A stretch of DNA of 64,000 bases from Pseudofabraea citricarpa (taxonomy: Eukaryota; Ascomycota; Leotiomycetes; Helotiales; Dermateaceae): positions 1,128,501 to 1,192,500 of the forward strand of contig JAPWGK010000001.1 in NCBI GenBank assembly GCA_029641185.1. The letters are read 5' to 3'. The first letter of the stretch is position 1, and every line of letters starts with the position of its first letter. The notes beneath the pieces were generated by a model. That model made no database searches and was not told where the DNA came from. It saw only the letters and a program-made list of their open reading frames with translations. The position numbers and the translations under genes are program-made. Below are positions 10,426-21,964 of this stretch, one piece after another.

Positions 10426-13030
10426 ATGGGCTACTCCGAAGTAGACACCTTGGCTATCAACACCATTCGACTTCTAGCCGTGAGTGCAACCCCTCATTAT
10501 CCGTCTAATCTAGCACAAACTGCCCCGCCATCACCACCCCGAGAGCTCTTGTTGAGCCAACCGCCATCACCACATCCACCACCATCAATGCAATCAATGC
10601 TGATTCCCCTTTCTCACAGGTCGATGCCACCTTCGCTGGAAACTCGGGCCACCCTGGCGCTCCCATGTAAGTCTGGCAGAAGATCTGGGGTTTCTACAGT
10701 GCTAACGTTGATCTGTAGGGGAATGGCCCCCGTTGCCCACGTTCTTTTCAACAAGATCATGAACTACAACCCAAAGAACCCCAAATGGGTCAACCGCGAC
10801 AGATTCGTCCTCTCGTGAGTACAACAATTTTCTTCCTTCCTGCATACCTACCCCGCAGATAGCTTCCAGGGCGGTGAAGATCTCCAAATCGTGTTGGGAC
10901 CATTCTGTACTTTGTAGAACGTCAATAGGTTGTTGCAAGGCTCATTGATGCCGCGGAAAAACCTATTTCTATTGTTCAGAGGGTGATAATCTCGTTAAAA
11001 ACTCTTATCTCCGGCAGAGTCCAGCTTCACACTCAAATTTGCCACAGGCACTGACCATATAATTAGAAACGGACACGCTTGCATGCTTCAATATGCTCTC
11101 CTCCATCTTGCTGGTTACAAGCTCTCTATCGATGATCTCAAGGCTTTCAGAGTACGTACCAGATCACCCCATTCAGATGTCGCATTCTAATCACCAGATA
11201 GCATATTGACAGTATCACCCCTGGTCACCCCGAGGCACACGACACAGAAGGTATTGAAGTCACAACTGGTCCTCTCGGACAAGGTTTCTCCAACGCTGTC
11301 GGTCTTGCCATTGCTCAGCATCACGCATCTGCCGAATTCAACAAGCCTGGATTCGAGCTGATCAACAACTACACCTACACCTTCTTGGGTGATGGATGTA
11401 TGCAAGAGGGTGTTGCAAGTGAAGCTGCTTCGCTTGCCGGTCACTTGCAATTGGGCAACCTTATTGCCATCTACGATGATAACCACATTTCCATTGATGG
11501 AGACATCAACTGCTCATTTACCGAAGATGTATCCATGAGATTCAAGTCATACGGATGGCACGTTGAGGTCGTCGAGGACGGTGACCACGACTTGGAGGGC
11601 ATAGAAGCCGCTATCAAGAAGTGCCAAGCCGTTAAGGACAAGCCTTCTATGATCAAGCTCCGCACTACCATCGGTTTTGGTTCCAAGCTCCAGGGCACTG
11701 GTGGTGTCCACGGTGCTCCTCTTAAGGCCGACGACATCAAGCAGGTCAAAGAGAAGTTCGGTTTCGACACAGAGAAGACCTTTGTCGTTCCTCAGGAGGT
11801 TTACGACATCTACAACAAGCACTCTGCTGCAGGAGCAGCTTTGGAGCAGGAGTGGGAGCAGACATTCGAGAAGTACTCTAAGTCACACGCCGCTGAGGCA
11901 GCAGACCTCAAGCGTCGTTTGACCGGCAAGCTTCCAGAGGGCTGGGAGAAGAACTTGCCCGTGTACTCCCCAAGCGACGACGCAGTCGCTTCCCGAAAGC
12001 TTTCAGAAATTGTCCTTCAAAAGATCCACGCTGCTATCCCAGAACTTGTTGGTGGTTCCGCAGATCTTACCGGCTCTAACTTGACCAGATGGAAGGAGGC
12101 AGTTGACTTCCAGCCACCTGCTTACGGTATTGGAGACTGGAGTGGACGTTACATCAGATATGGTGTCCGTGAGCACGCCATGGGTGCTATCATGAACGGT
12201 CTTGCTGCTTACGGAACTGTCCTCCCATACGCTGGTACCTTCTTGAACTTCGTCTCATACGCCGCTGGTGCCGTCCGTCTCTCTGCTCTTTCCCAAGTCC
12301 GAACAATCTGGGTTGCTACCCACGACTCGATTGGTCTTGGTGAGGATGGACCAACCCATCAACCTATTGAGACCTTGGCCCATTTCCGTGCTCTCCCCAA
12401 CTGCATGGTCTGGCGCCCAGCTGACGGAAACGAGACCAGCGCAGCATACTATGTTGCTCTTACCTCCCAACACACCCCCAGCATTATCGCTCTTTCTCGC
12501 CAAAATCTTCCTCAACTCGAGAACTCCACCCTCGGCAGCGCCATCAAGGGTGGTTACACTGTCCACGAGAACGCCAAGGCAGACATCACTCTTGTCTCCA
12601 CTGGTTCTGAGGTCGGTATTTGCGTTGACGCTGTCAAGTATCTTAAGGAGAAGCACAACCTTGCTGCACGTGTTGTTTCCATTCCTTGCTTCGAGGTCTT
12701 CGATGCCCAATCGAAGGAATACAGACTTAGCATCTTGCCAGATGGTATCCCATCTTTGTCTGTTGAGGTCATGTCCACCATGGGCTGGGAGAGATATACC
12801 CACGAGCAATTTGGTCTTAACAGATTCGGTGCCAGCGGTGCCTACAAGGATGTTTACAAGGTACGTTCTAAAAGTCCAAACTTCAAATACATATTTACTA
12901 ACAATTTTAACAGAAGTTCGAGTTCACTCCAGAGGGAATTTCCAAGCGTGCTGTTGCCACTGTTGATTTCTGGAAGGATGTACCAAACATTCGCTCTCCT
13001 ATCAACCGTGCTTTCCAACAACTTATCTAA
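10426..13030 (+). CDS. TKL1: Transketolase
   Basis: Exons 10426-10479, 10620-10666, 10719-10814, 11067-11151, 11202-12860 and 12914-13030 join to 685 aa, close to the usual 680. Transketolase transfers two-carbon ketol units in the cytosolic non-oxidative pentose phosphate pathway, using thiamine diphosphate and a divalent metal. Visible landmarks are [11 protein letters not shown] (His contacting substrate), [30 protein letters not shown], the ThDP/metal motif starting GDGCMQEG and ending [19 protein letters not shown] (catalytic Glu and His) and [15 protein letters not shown]. The fourth intron leaves H where many homologues have Q ([13 protein letters not shown]); this follows from using the TAG acceptor at 11201. 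The last exon gives [20 protein letters not shown] and ends NRAFQQLI. All junction phases agree. Confidence 0.97.
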
Positions 13031-13317
13031 GTATAGACAACGATTGATGATGCTGTAGTTGTGGATAAATTTTGGAGGTCAGAAAAAGAACTCGTTTATA
13101 GCCTGCTAGATAGACCGAATTGATGATATGAAGAATTAGTTGCTTTTTTGTTTGCTACTATTAAAATGCTCCCGTTACTTTTTAAACCAGACCTTATATC
13201 CATAACTCCAATGGTTGTGCAATCTAGCACAAACAGGCTCTCTATGCAATCATCCATATTCAAAAGGCCCAGTTTGGTGATTTGAGTGGCTGGGTAGAGA
13301 GGTGACCTGAGCTCAAC

Positions 13318-13965
13318 TCATCCATCGTCACCAGCTCCACCACTTGTTTCCCTTCCCTCTTCTTGTTCCCTGGCCCATGCTCTCTGGAATTCCAGACCGA
13401 CCCGTTCCAACCTTGCAGCGGTTCTTCTTGCATCTGGCGTATCTTCTGATTTGGGCGCTACAACGCTAGCAATCAATAATGGGGCAGCGTTGGGATTCTC
13501 CTCCTCATCGATATCCTTTGGATCATCTTCGCTATTGATGCCGTTTACCAATGTTCCCTCGCCTTCCCTCGCATCCTCATCACTGTCCACCGTTGTAGCC
13601 GTCAGAGGTCTCAATTCATCTCTCGTCGACTGCACAATACCCCTCGTTGAGCTCCGTGACCGCGGCGCAGCTGCTGGGTTGATATATGAGTGTAGGATGA
13701 CGGGTCCATTGGAGGATGCAGGACCCGTCGAGATCATGATCCGCTGCGGCAGGCCGAGCTGTAGCCGCGACGCCGTATCGTAGGCGGCTATGGCGGTGCT
13801 GCTCAAGGTCGAGAGGGCTTCGGACTGCGATTGGGATTGGGATTGCGACTGCGACTGCGACTGTGGTTGCGATTGCGACTGAGCGGAGCTCGAGATTAAA
13901 GGTGTCAGTGCTCGATCGCAGAGGTGGATTGCTAGATTGGGGTTGGAGCTTGGTAATGCGGCCAT
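13318..13965 (-). CDS. Hypothetical protein with an SQ/PQ dipeptide repeat
   Basis: A single open frame of 215 aa starts at the ATG at 13965. I do not recognise a named family. The order is an N-terminal helix-like segment (NPNLAIHLCDRALTPLI), a Ser-Gln dipeptide run at about residues 28-48, then a helix plus two strand-like segments (AYDTASRLQLGLPQRIMI ... GPVILHSYINP), an acidic disordered region (about 130-165) and a C-terminal helix with AARLERVGLEFQRAWARE. The middle segment could be a small alpha/beta domain of roadblock/LC7 type, but this is only an impression. It has no introns and lies 427 bases head-to-head with the next gene. The even codon use and structured ends argue that it is real. 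Confidence 0.6.
   Translation of the reverse strand: MAALPSSNPNLAIHLCDRALTPLISSSAQSQSQPQSQSQSQSQSQSQSEALSTLSSTAIAAYDTASRLQLGLPQRIMISTGPASSNGPVILHSYINPAAAPRSRSSTRGIVQSTRDELRPLTATTVDSDEDAREGEGTLVNGINSEDDPKDIDEEENPNAAPLLIASVVAPKSEDTPDARRTAARLERVGLEFQRAWAREQEEGRETSGGAGDDG
13809..13881 (-). repeat. CGACTG/GATTGG hexamer repeat encoding the SQ tract
   Basis: Degenerate hexamers of the GATTGGGATTGG and CGACTGCGACTG kind are repeated in tandem. On the minus strand they encode alternating Ser and Gln with one Pro-Gln. The codon variants differ between units, so the tract is an old coding repeat and likely length-variable between strains. Confidence 0.8.
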
Positions 13966-14392
13966 GGTTTTCTTCTTCTTCTTCTTCCTTGTGGCCGGTC
14001 TGCGGTGCTCGAGCTAGTTCTCTTGTTTGCTTCTGATCGCTTCCTGGCTCTGGGTTGCGCGGCTTTGCTTTTTGGCGGACGGGCTGGACTGCTGTGTCTT
14101 GGGGGGGTGGGTTATTGAGGGGAGCTCAGATACCGTAGCCGTGGCTTTCTGCTTGTTATCACCGCAATCGATTTTCCCAGCCTTGTTCGACAGGGGCTGG
14201 CGGCCGGCCAGTCAGAAGGTGGCGTCGGTGTCAGTGGTGGCTCAGTGGTTCACCTGGTTCACGCCGCCCGTGCTCTAGCGCCCTCCTTCCCCGGTGGCAG
14301 CGCAGCAAGGCCAAGCTGTTCAGAAGGGAGACTTTCGGATGACCTGTAGTAATCTCTCGAAATAAACACACACCACTCTCACGCACTACACC
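13966..14392. promoter_or_regulatory. Divergent promoter region
   Basis: These 427 bases lie between two head-to-head genes, the SQ-repeat protein and the coiled-coil protein. A TTCTTCTTCTTCTTCTTC-type run sits directly upstream of the minus-strand start (about 13971-13987). No specific factor site is assigned. Confidence 0.5.
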
Positions 14393-16228
14393 ATGGCTGA
14401 TGCTGATAAAGCAGAGAAGCTTGCGGCTGCAAAAAAACGTGTAAGCAATGCTCTGAGATAGCTGATCTTGCACATGCAGACAGCGTATAGGTTCGTGAGG
14501 GATCTAGGAGGCTGATAGTGCTGTATTAGGTCGAGCAATTGAAGAAGCAAAAGGCGAAGAAGGCAGGAGGCAAGAAGGAGGAGAAGACCGAATCGGCTCC
14601 AGAAAGTCCAAAGATTGAAGAGAAAGAGAAGCCAGAAACGCCAACCACCGAAACAGCAGCGCAGGATGACGAGGAATCAAAGGCTACAGAGGAGAAGGTC
14701 TCTGATCTGACCTCGGCACCATCCCACCAGCGTCACCCTTCGATATCACTCCAGTCCAAGATGCGATCGTCCTCGTTCAAGCAGGGTTCTGGACCCCTCT
14801 CGCCAGGAATGTTCAGCCCTGATGGAGATACGGCGCCAGAGATATACCGCAAGCAGGCGACAAGGATTGAGGAACTGGAAAAGGAGAATAAACGTCTAGC
14901 TAAGGAGGCTGCGGATGGAGAGAAGAGGTGGAAGAAAGCTGAGGATCAATTGGAAGACTTGAGAGATGCTGATGGCGATACGAAAGTGGCTCCTGAGGGA
15001 TCAAGTGCTGAGGTCGAAAAACTGGTATGGGGCTTCTTTTGCTGCCCGGTCATCTATAAGCTGTGACTGACCAGTTCTGCAGAAGCAAGAAATCGCTGCA
15101 CTCCAGCGCCAGAATTCACAGCTTCAGGTTCAATCGTCACGGACTTCGAGGCATGGCTCATCTCCCTCGATAGCTATGGCACATGCACCAGCAGATCTCG
15201 AGGCTGAGCTATCCTCAAAATCCTCTACTATTGAATCTATGGAAATTGAGATATCCAACCTTCGAGCTCAATTGGAACGGGTGGCATCTGGGTCAACGGT
15301 TGAGAAAGAACAAATTGCGGCTCTTGAGGAGAAATTGGCTAGGAGTGAACGCTTAGCTGTCAAATCCCAGCAGGAACTTGGGGATTTGAAGAAAAATCTC
15401 GATCGGACAACAGAGAAGGCAGTCAAGGAAGGTAGCGAGAGGATATCAGCTGAGACGAAACTAAAGACGTTAGAACGGGAAGCGGGAGAGTCCAAGACGT
15501 TCAGTGAGGAGTTGCAAAAGAAGGTTGACGGTCTAGAGAAGAAGGTTGCAACTCTAACTACACTTCATAAAGAGCACGATGCTCGTTCGCAGGCGCAGAA
15601 GAAAGAACGAGAGAAGGCTGAGAAGGAAGCAACAGATCTTCGATCTCGATTAGCAGGAATGGAGAACGAGAACCTCCGTCTAAAGGAAGAGCGAGAAAGA
15701 GTAAAGAAGCGTGACGCCCAAGGCATTGACGATGCCGGTGTTGACGAGCTCGAAGACGAAGAGCGCGAACGCCTGGAGAAGAAAGTCCGTGAGCTAGAAG
15801 CAGAGATCCACGAACTCCGACGAGGAGTATGGCGCGAACGCAGAAGCCAACTGGACGGCGAAGAACCCTCGGGCGTAACGAGTCCTGGAGCGCGCTTCAC
15901 CGATGTTGATCTCGGCGGCATGTCGCCCGATCGTCGACGCAGCTCTGCTCACCCTCAGCATCCCAGCAAGGGCATAAGTGACTACCTCGCCAGCGGTTTC
16001 AATGCCATCACGGGAGCTGGCCAGGACGATGCGCTTCTGGAAGACGACGAGCTGCTTGATTTTGACGAGGATGCCTTCCGGGCCGCGCAAGAAGAGGACG
16101 CGAAGAAGCGGCTCGAGCGCGTCAAGGAGATTAAGCGCGGCTTGAAGGATTGGCAGGGCTGGAGGCTGGACCTGGTTGAGAATCGGAGAGGTGGCGGAGA
16201 GGGGATCGGAGAGATCTTTGAGGTTTGA
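14393..16228 (+). CDS. Long coiled-coil protein (fungal 'M protein repeat' type)
   Basis: Exons 14393-14440, 14530-15024 and 15083-16228 encode 562 aa. The protein begins MADADKAEKLAAAKKRVEQL, followed by a Lys/Glu/Pro-rich disordered region (about 20-115). From about residue 125 to 425 there are almost continuous heptads with K/E-rich coiled coil (IEELEKENKRLAKEA, LERVASGSTVEKEQIAALEE, ELQKKVDGLEKKVATL). A conserved-looking C-terminal block includes GISDYLASGFNAITG, a DDELLDFDEDAF acidic patch and LERVKEIKRGLKDWQGWRLDL. This combination matches fungal proteins often labelled 'M protein repeat protein', which resemble Golgi tethering coiled-coil proteins. The cellular role is inferred only weakly. 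There is no signal peptide or membrane segment. Confidence 0.85.
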
Positions 16229-17318
16229 TTGAGAGGCGCAATTGAGGTCCTTCTGTATGTATGATTATTAAATACCTACCTGCCTACCTATCTATCCACT
16301 ACCTACGTGTGTTGGGTTTGGATTTAGATTCTATCTCTTTCTATCTCGACGGAGAAGAGGATGGGGATGGTAATACTTGTAGGATTCGATTGTTGTAAGG
16401 AAAATAGGAGGGAATCAGAACCGAGAATCATAGTTAGTGCAAGTCTTTTTGTAGATGATATAAATATCAGTTTTGTGTTTGAGATTTTCTCCTGCGTGAA
16501 ATAGAGAAATGCCAGGGGCACCTCATCGTTTCTTATCTCTCACTTACATCACATGCAAGACGACGAGGCAAATTAATGTTTAAAAAAAAAAGTTGATATG
16601 GAGTAGATTGATTTATATTTATTTATTTGTTCATTCGTCCTTCTTCGGTGATCCTGGACGAACATAATAAACATGCCAAGCTAGGTACTAGCTAAATCGC
16701 TCCATCCTCCTCTTGTCAACCAGGAAATGGCTTGCCCTGCGGGAAGGGTACCAAGATGTTGAAAATACAGATGCTAGACACCTTCCCTTCTGGTAGAGAG
16801 GGAAACAGAACGTGTGCATCTGAACTTGTGCGCTTGAGAGAAGAGAGAAAAAAAAACAAACAAACGAGAACAAAGGGAATTCGCGCCATCTTTCTGTCGT
16901 AAGACTTGGGCGGGGTCGCGGATTCGACCTTCGTAGGGTTGTGTTGTGTTGTGTCGCGTCGTTGTGTGAAGGATCCCTTCCATCAGAACTAAATCTCTTT
17001 CAAGGATACCTCGCCTACTTTGCTCTTCCCTCTCCTTCCACGGCACGGCAAGAACCTGCTTGACGCGGCGCGTGGACGGACAGGAGCGGGCAGGGTCCCC
17101 TGATGGTGTCTTGAGAGATTCACCTCTGGAGTTTTGGTGCAAAATTAAAAGGTTGCGTTCGGAAGTCGTTCGGTGCGGCCGTTTTTAATGAATGAAAAAA
17201 CATGGCTCATCTACCCCTCGTTTTTTGAGTCGACATCTATTGTCTCTCTTCCAAGAAATGAAATTAAAAACAAACAAGTGGAAAAGTGATATCCAGATGT
17301 ATGAAGGCAAATCTTCTT
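16229..17318. other. Convergent intergenic region
   Basis: This is the 3' flank of the coiled-coil gene and of the EsdC-like gene. It contains CTACCTACCTG-type short repeats (about 16274-16310), a poly-A run near 16582 and GTTGTGTTGTGT-type repeats near 16938. I see no gene. Confidence 0.5.
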
Positions 17319-18242
17319 CTATCGGCGGACCACAATGCCGTGTCGTCGTGAGTTGCTGGGGATGTAATCCTCCTCGCCTGACGATGAACACGATTCGGAT
17401 TCGTCGCTGTAACCACATCGAGAACCGCCACAGTCAAGTTTGACGCGATCACCCTTCCGAGTGATACCGTAGCGTTCGCATGTGCAGCATGATGCACCGG
17501 AGCTGTAGTCGCTGAGCGAACTGGCCGAGCTGGGTGAGCTGCTGTCTGAGCGGCTGGAAAGCGATGATCCGACGGACGATGGTGGTGAACCAGCAGATTC
17601 GTAGTCATATTCGGCACCGATGGTGGTTGAGCTGAAGCGAGATGTAAGCTCCTCAACGGTGGGACAGCTGTAGTCACCCTCCAAAATGTACTTGGTTGCA
17701 TGTGGAGTCATTGGCTTTGGTGACTTGATCTGTGACTGCGAAAGTGGGCGTCCCTTGGGGATGTCGACAGTCAGACTGTCGCGGCGGGATTCACGTCTTG
17801 ACGATGAGGAAGAGTGCTTGCTTTCGCGGTGTGACGATGACTTCGATGAGCTTGAGGTCTTGTCGCGGCTGGAAGAGTGCTTGGAAGAAGAAGAACTGGA
17901 CTTGGAAGAGCTTGACTTTGAAGAAGATGATTTGGAGGACTTCTCGCTTGGGACATCGAGAATATTCAGTACGCGACCAGTGGTTGGTTCAGTGACTGAG
18001 TCCTGTCCAGGGTCGTGAGATACGTGGTAGCCATCGATGATGTAGTAGTACCAGTATCGCTGGCCGGGCAGAAGGGTAGCGCCTTGGAATCTGAAGGTAC
18101 CCTTCCACGCACCTGACTTTGATGAGGTCTTATCCTTGGAAAGTGGTAATTGACCGGCGTAGTTATCCCAAGATCCGAGAAGATGGACGGTCTTGACGCC
18201 TGATGAGGTTCTCAACGAGAATGAGAGTTGAACGGCTGACAT
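17319..18242 (-). CDS. esdC: EsdC-like protein with N-terminal AMPK-type glycogen-binding (CBM48) domain
   Basis: One intronless frame of 307 aa. Residues 1-97 form an E-set/CBM48 domain: it starts MSAVQLSFSLRTSSGVKTVHLLG, continues GSWDNYAGQLPL and KGTFRFQG, and ends RYWYYYIIDGYHVSHDPG. The conserved Trp and Tyr of the carbohydrate-binding face are present. A long Ser/Lys tract follows (about 100-165), then KGRPLSQSQIKSPKPM, ATKYILEGDYSCPTVEELTSRF and a Ser-rich segment. Near the C-terminus is a Cys cluster (GASCCTCERYGITRKGDRVKLDCGG has Cys spacing that could bind metal). This order matches Aspergillus EsdC, an early sexual development protein, although its biochemical role is not established. 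The symbol is given by resemblance. The gene is flanked upstream by a 4.4-kb gene-poor tract. Confidence 0.85.
   Translation of the reverse strand: MSAVQLSFSLRTSSGVKTVHLLGSWDNYAGQLPLSKDKTSSKSGAWKGTFRFQGATLLPGQRYWYYYIIDGYHVSHDPGQDSVTEPTTGRVLNILDVPSEKSSKSSSSKSSSSKSSSSSSKHSSSRDKTSSSSKSSSHRESKHSSSSSRRESRRDSLTVDIPKGRPLSQSQIKSPKPMTPHATKYILEGDYSCPTVEELTSRFSSTTIGAEYDYESAGSPPSSVGSSLSSRSDSSSPSSASSLSDYSSGASCCTCERYGITRKGDRVKLDCGGSRCGYSDESESCSSSGEEDYIPSNSRRHGIVVRR
17800..17945 (-). repeat. Serine/lysine-coding low-complexity tract
   Basis: Repeated AGC/TCC/TCA-rich codons encode runs of SSSKSSS, SSSKHSS and SSSSRRES within the EsdC-like protein. Unit order is irregular. It is a disordered linker and may be phosphorylated by SR-type kinases (inference). 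Confidence 0.75.
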
Positions 18243-21010
18243 TTCGACGCTTGTGATTTTGCGATTGTCGGTATATGCAGTTTGGTTCGAGCAAGAGAGC
18301 TAGTGTGGTTTTTTGTTTTTTGTTGTATTATGATTGGCAAAATTATGAAGTTGACCAGCAACTTTGGTGGTATTATTAGAATGTAGTTGAGTGTGCTTAT
18401 TGGTGTAGGTGCTACGGGGGAATTAAGAGCACAGCTCAAGTAAAAAAGAGTAAACAAAAAAAGGATACAAACAAAAACACAAGGTGGTTGAAACTGAACT
18501 CTGAAAATTGACTGCTTGCTGAAGAGAAAAGAAAGGGAGATTTCAGCGCGGGGGCAGCATGCTCTTATGGTCCCAACATTGAGGCCTAGCAACGGTAGCA
18601 GCTGACTGGGTGGTGAGGGGAAAGCAAGCTCTCGATTACCGTGCATCTCTCACGACGATTGGAAGATGCGGATGACTTGCTAGCAGCTGTAAGTCCCGGC
18701 GCGTAGGCAAGGTGAGCGACGGGAGCTAGACAAAAACGAGACGAGAGCGTTTAAATCCTTGAGATAGCCGACCACTCAGGCTGGCGACGACCCTGTCCGC
18801 GATGCTCGCTTGCTATTCATGGCTGAACACCGCATGCAGCGAGCAAACACCCGCCCAATGAGACGACTCCCGATCGACGGCAGGGCGAGAACAATGGCAG
18901 CATTGAACACATTTTGCTTTTGTGATGAGAATGCCTCACTCGAAGTCTCTCCTCTCGCAAAAGCTGGACGACGAAAACCCGGAAAACGGGCCATGCCGAC
19001 TGGGAGATGCCTGTGGAGGTGTGGAAGTGTGGCAGGCACTGGCAGCTGTCTTGACACCCTTCTTCCCGCACCTCCAACAGCGTTCAGACGGTTGGCCGGG
19101 CGGGTTGAGGCCTTTCTGAAAGTCATCTCCCCGTCGCACGAATCGATCGCTGTAGCAGGGAGCGCCCGAGTAGTTCGAGAAGGACTCGAACCTCCTCTTC
19201 TCTCAACGACGGTTGCGATACGGTAGATCCAGTGACACCAAGAGGCCATGCTATGCGGTTGACGGCAGACTTCCGGTACCAGATAAGCAACGCCCTTCAC
19301 TCGCATAAACCAGGTAATGATGATGATGCTCAGATGCCTGCCTCTCTGTTGTCTGCCTGCCTTCTTAGCAGACATTGACTAATGCGATGAGAAAGAGAGT
19401 GCGAGTGCATCGGATCGAGCATTAGTCCCAGCGGTTGCAAGGACGGGTGGGCCTGGTGATTTTCAGCATTTGGCTGTGCGCGATTTGATTGATGAACATG
19501 ACACGGATTCCTTGAATCGCAATGGAAATCTCACTGATGGGGTTCGAAAGATGTTCATCTACAATATTGCGCTGCAACGAGGTGGAGGCACAGTACACCC
19601 ATAGTGGGAGCCTGCAGATGAAGGCTGAGGGGTGGGATGTGCTGATGTGTTGATGTGATAACAGTGCATAAGGTCGAGAATTGGGCGGTAAGCTGTGTGT
19701 TGATGGTGTTGACCTCTTTCCCGCCTGTGCCGACAGATTTGGCAGATTCGCAGCGCTGGCAACGAGGATGGTCAAGTGATCTCAGCAGACTCGATGCCTG
19801 GGAAAGACTTGTTTTTGGTTTCTGGAGCGTCGCTGTGGTCGTTCGTTACATCACACAACGTACCGGAGGGAACAGGGACAGCAGATCGCAGCCGTGAAAA
19901 TTCCGAGTCATGTTTGGTCACGGGACCAGAATGGTGATCGGCCACGAACTGCCAGCTTGCTCCTCTTCCCCAGTTCCCCTCAATGTCGACAACATGAACA
20001 TGTTGTCCAGAGCGGGTACGTTTCCCCAGACTGTGTTGTGCGACAGAAATTGCTGCGGATCCTGCGTCTATTTTCTCCACGATACGATACGATGGAGACG
20101 TTTCGATCCTTTTGTCGCTCTCGCCGATGCCGAACAATAACAGCGACGCTATTGACACCGAGTACATCTTCTCCTAAACAACATCACCTGTCAAGCCATA
20201 CTTGCTTCTAGTCTGCAGACCTCACCTGTCATCAACAAAGGAGTCTTTGATGACTCGTGCAGCCATCTCTTTTCGTGAGACACTGGCTATTGTTGCATTT
20301 GGCTCTGCAAGGAAGTAATGTCATCTCTGGCGCCACATGAGAGTGAATCTAATCACCATGTGAAAATGACAACTGCTTGCAATGTCCTCAATTGATGACA
20401 TCTTCGAGCCATGCATCCTTATCTGAAAGCAATGCTGGAGTCCAGACCCTGTCCATTGAGTCTAATGGACATTGGAGGACTGGAGGCAGAAAGATGATGA
20501 TGCAATTGACGGCTGGGGAACCGAAAAGGGAGTGTCAGACAGACGTTGGATGCTCTGCTTACTCCAGAGCCAGAGCCACAGTTGACACGTTTTTTTTTAA
20601 GAGTTTCGACATGGGGACAATGCTACAGCAGACGGGGAGTCGGTGTGATATCATTCAGAAAGCCAGGGACACACAATCCAACACGCAACACTGTCAAGGG
20701 CGACGGCAGATGCAGACACAGACACAGACACACCGAGACATGCTGGCAGAAGTATATCTTATCGCGGAGCCTTCCGAACATGTTTGTCCGCATATTGAAA
20801 ATGCACAATTACGCACGTTCTGCGAGCTGGCGTGACAGTGGAGCCCGTCAGTACTGTAATGTTGTAATGCCTCCTGAACCCTATATGCAGGATGCAAGCA
20901 AACGCGACTGCGCACAAAGGGATGCTGGGCAACTCAAGGGAGAAGCAGGCCGCCGGAACAAATACAAGGTGAGAGGGAGGAGGGAGGACTAGAGGAAGTT
21001 CTGATGTTGG

Positions 21011-21964
21011 TACAGTACGGGGACGGGACGGGGTATGGCAGGAGGCAATAATAGAGCAATATGCTTTGGTAATACAGTACAGTACTGTCTGTACACCACA
21101 GTTCACTTCACCATAGGATATGCCGATGACCTGACTCGGAGGTGCTACAGTAGAAACTCAAGCCCGACCGGAGGCTACGAAGCCCGTCCCGTAGAAGGCT
21201 GACGGTACAGTTACAGTTCACTCACACTCACACTCACACACTCACATGTGAGGCAACGCGCCGAAGCTTATCAGTGATGATTCCAGTGCCGAGTACCTCC
21301 CTAAACTAAACGAAGACCCCTCCATACAGTACAGTAAGTACGAAATACTGCCCCTCCACCCTCCATCCAACCTCCGCCCTCCACCCTCCACCCTCCACCC
21401 TCTCTCCCTGTGCCCCTCCAGGCGTCCGAGGTCCCTGTACTGTAAATCAATGCCTGTATTTACTACTTACACTCTTAGCCTCCCGATGCTGTGTCGCCGA
21501 TGCCAAGCGAGCGAATTTTGTACCACGCACAGGGATGTCGCTCAGAACATCAAACATCCACGGCCTAAATTCTCCATTCTTTTCACAACCTCTTCCACTC
21601 ACGCAAGAGACCGATATACCACCGCAACTGCTCCAAAGGACACGAGAAGGAAGCGGCTGAGGCACTCTTAGCAAGCACGTCCGCAGCCACTCAGCGTCCG
21701 CAATCCCACGTTCCAATTCTCGTTCTGCAGCCCCTCGCCACCTGGTCCAAAATACACACTTCACGCAGTCACCTCAACTTCCTGCACCAACGCGTCATAT
21801 CCAGCCAGAAACCGTGACGGAAGCGATAAAACATCCCTGGAGAGAAAAATCCCCTGGGCCCTGAGGCGGATCTCGACTATGCAAGCGCCAATGGCAGCCA
21901 GCTTATCGTCTGTCCTGGGTCAGCCCGGGTCCGCCCAATAGCCGCACTGGTAGAACTACAGTAC
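21011..21964. promoter_or_regulatory. Cluster of TACAGTAC octamers
   Basis: TACAGTAC, or its complement GTACTGTA, occurs at 21011, 21073, 21078 (overlapping), 21325, 21437 and 21957. Other copies in the window are at 6707, 40359, 54048, 54071 and 55160, all outside coding exons. A binding or repeat role is inference. Confidence 0.45.
21353..21405. repeat. CCCTCCA heptamer microsatellite
   Basis: Imperfect tandem CCCTCCA/CCCTCCG units (about seven) form a strand-asymmetric polypyrimidine tract. It could adopt non-B structure. It lies within the TACAGTAC-rich stretch. Confidence 0.75.

Noticed and set aside
12255..12809. 184-aa frame antisense to transketolase
   Set aside because: Shadow of the highly biased codons of the transketolase gene.
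19165..19200. tRNA-like T-arm (GGTTCGAGTCC on the minus strand)
   Set aside because: No matching acceptor 5' strand or anticodon arm upstream; it is part of a short AGTTCGAG/CTCGAACC hairpin.
18776..19375. 199-aa minus-strand open frame
   Set aside because: Arg/Ala/Ser-rich chance composition in GC-rich DNA, no domain, overlapping frames on the other strand.
20377..20992. Overlapping 152- and 148-aa plus-strand frames
   Set aside because: Driven by GACACA simple repeats; no conserved features or splice-supported continuation.
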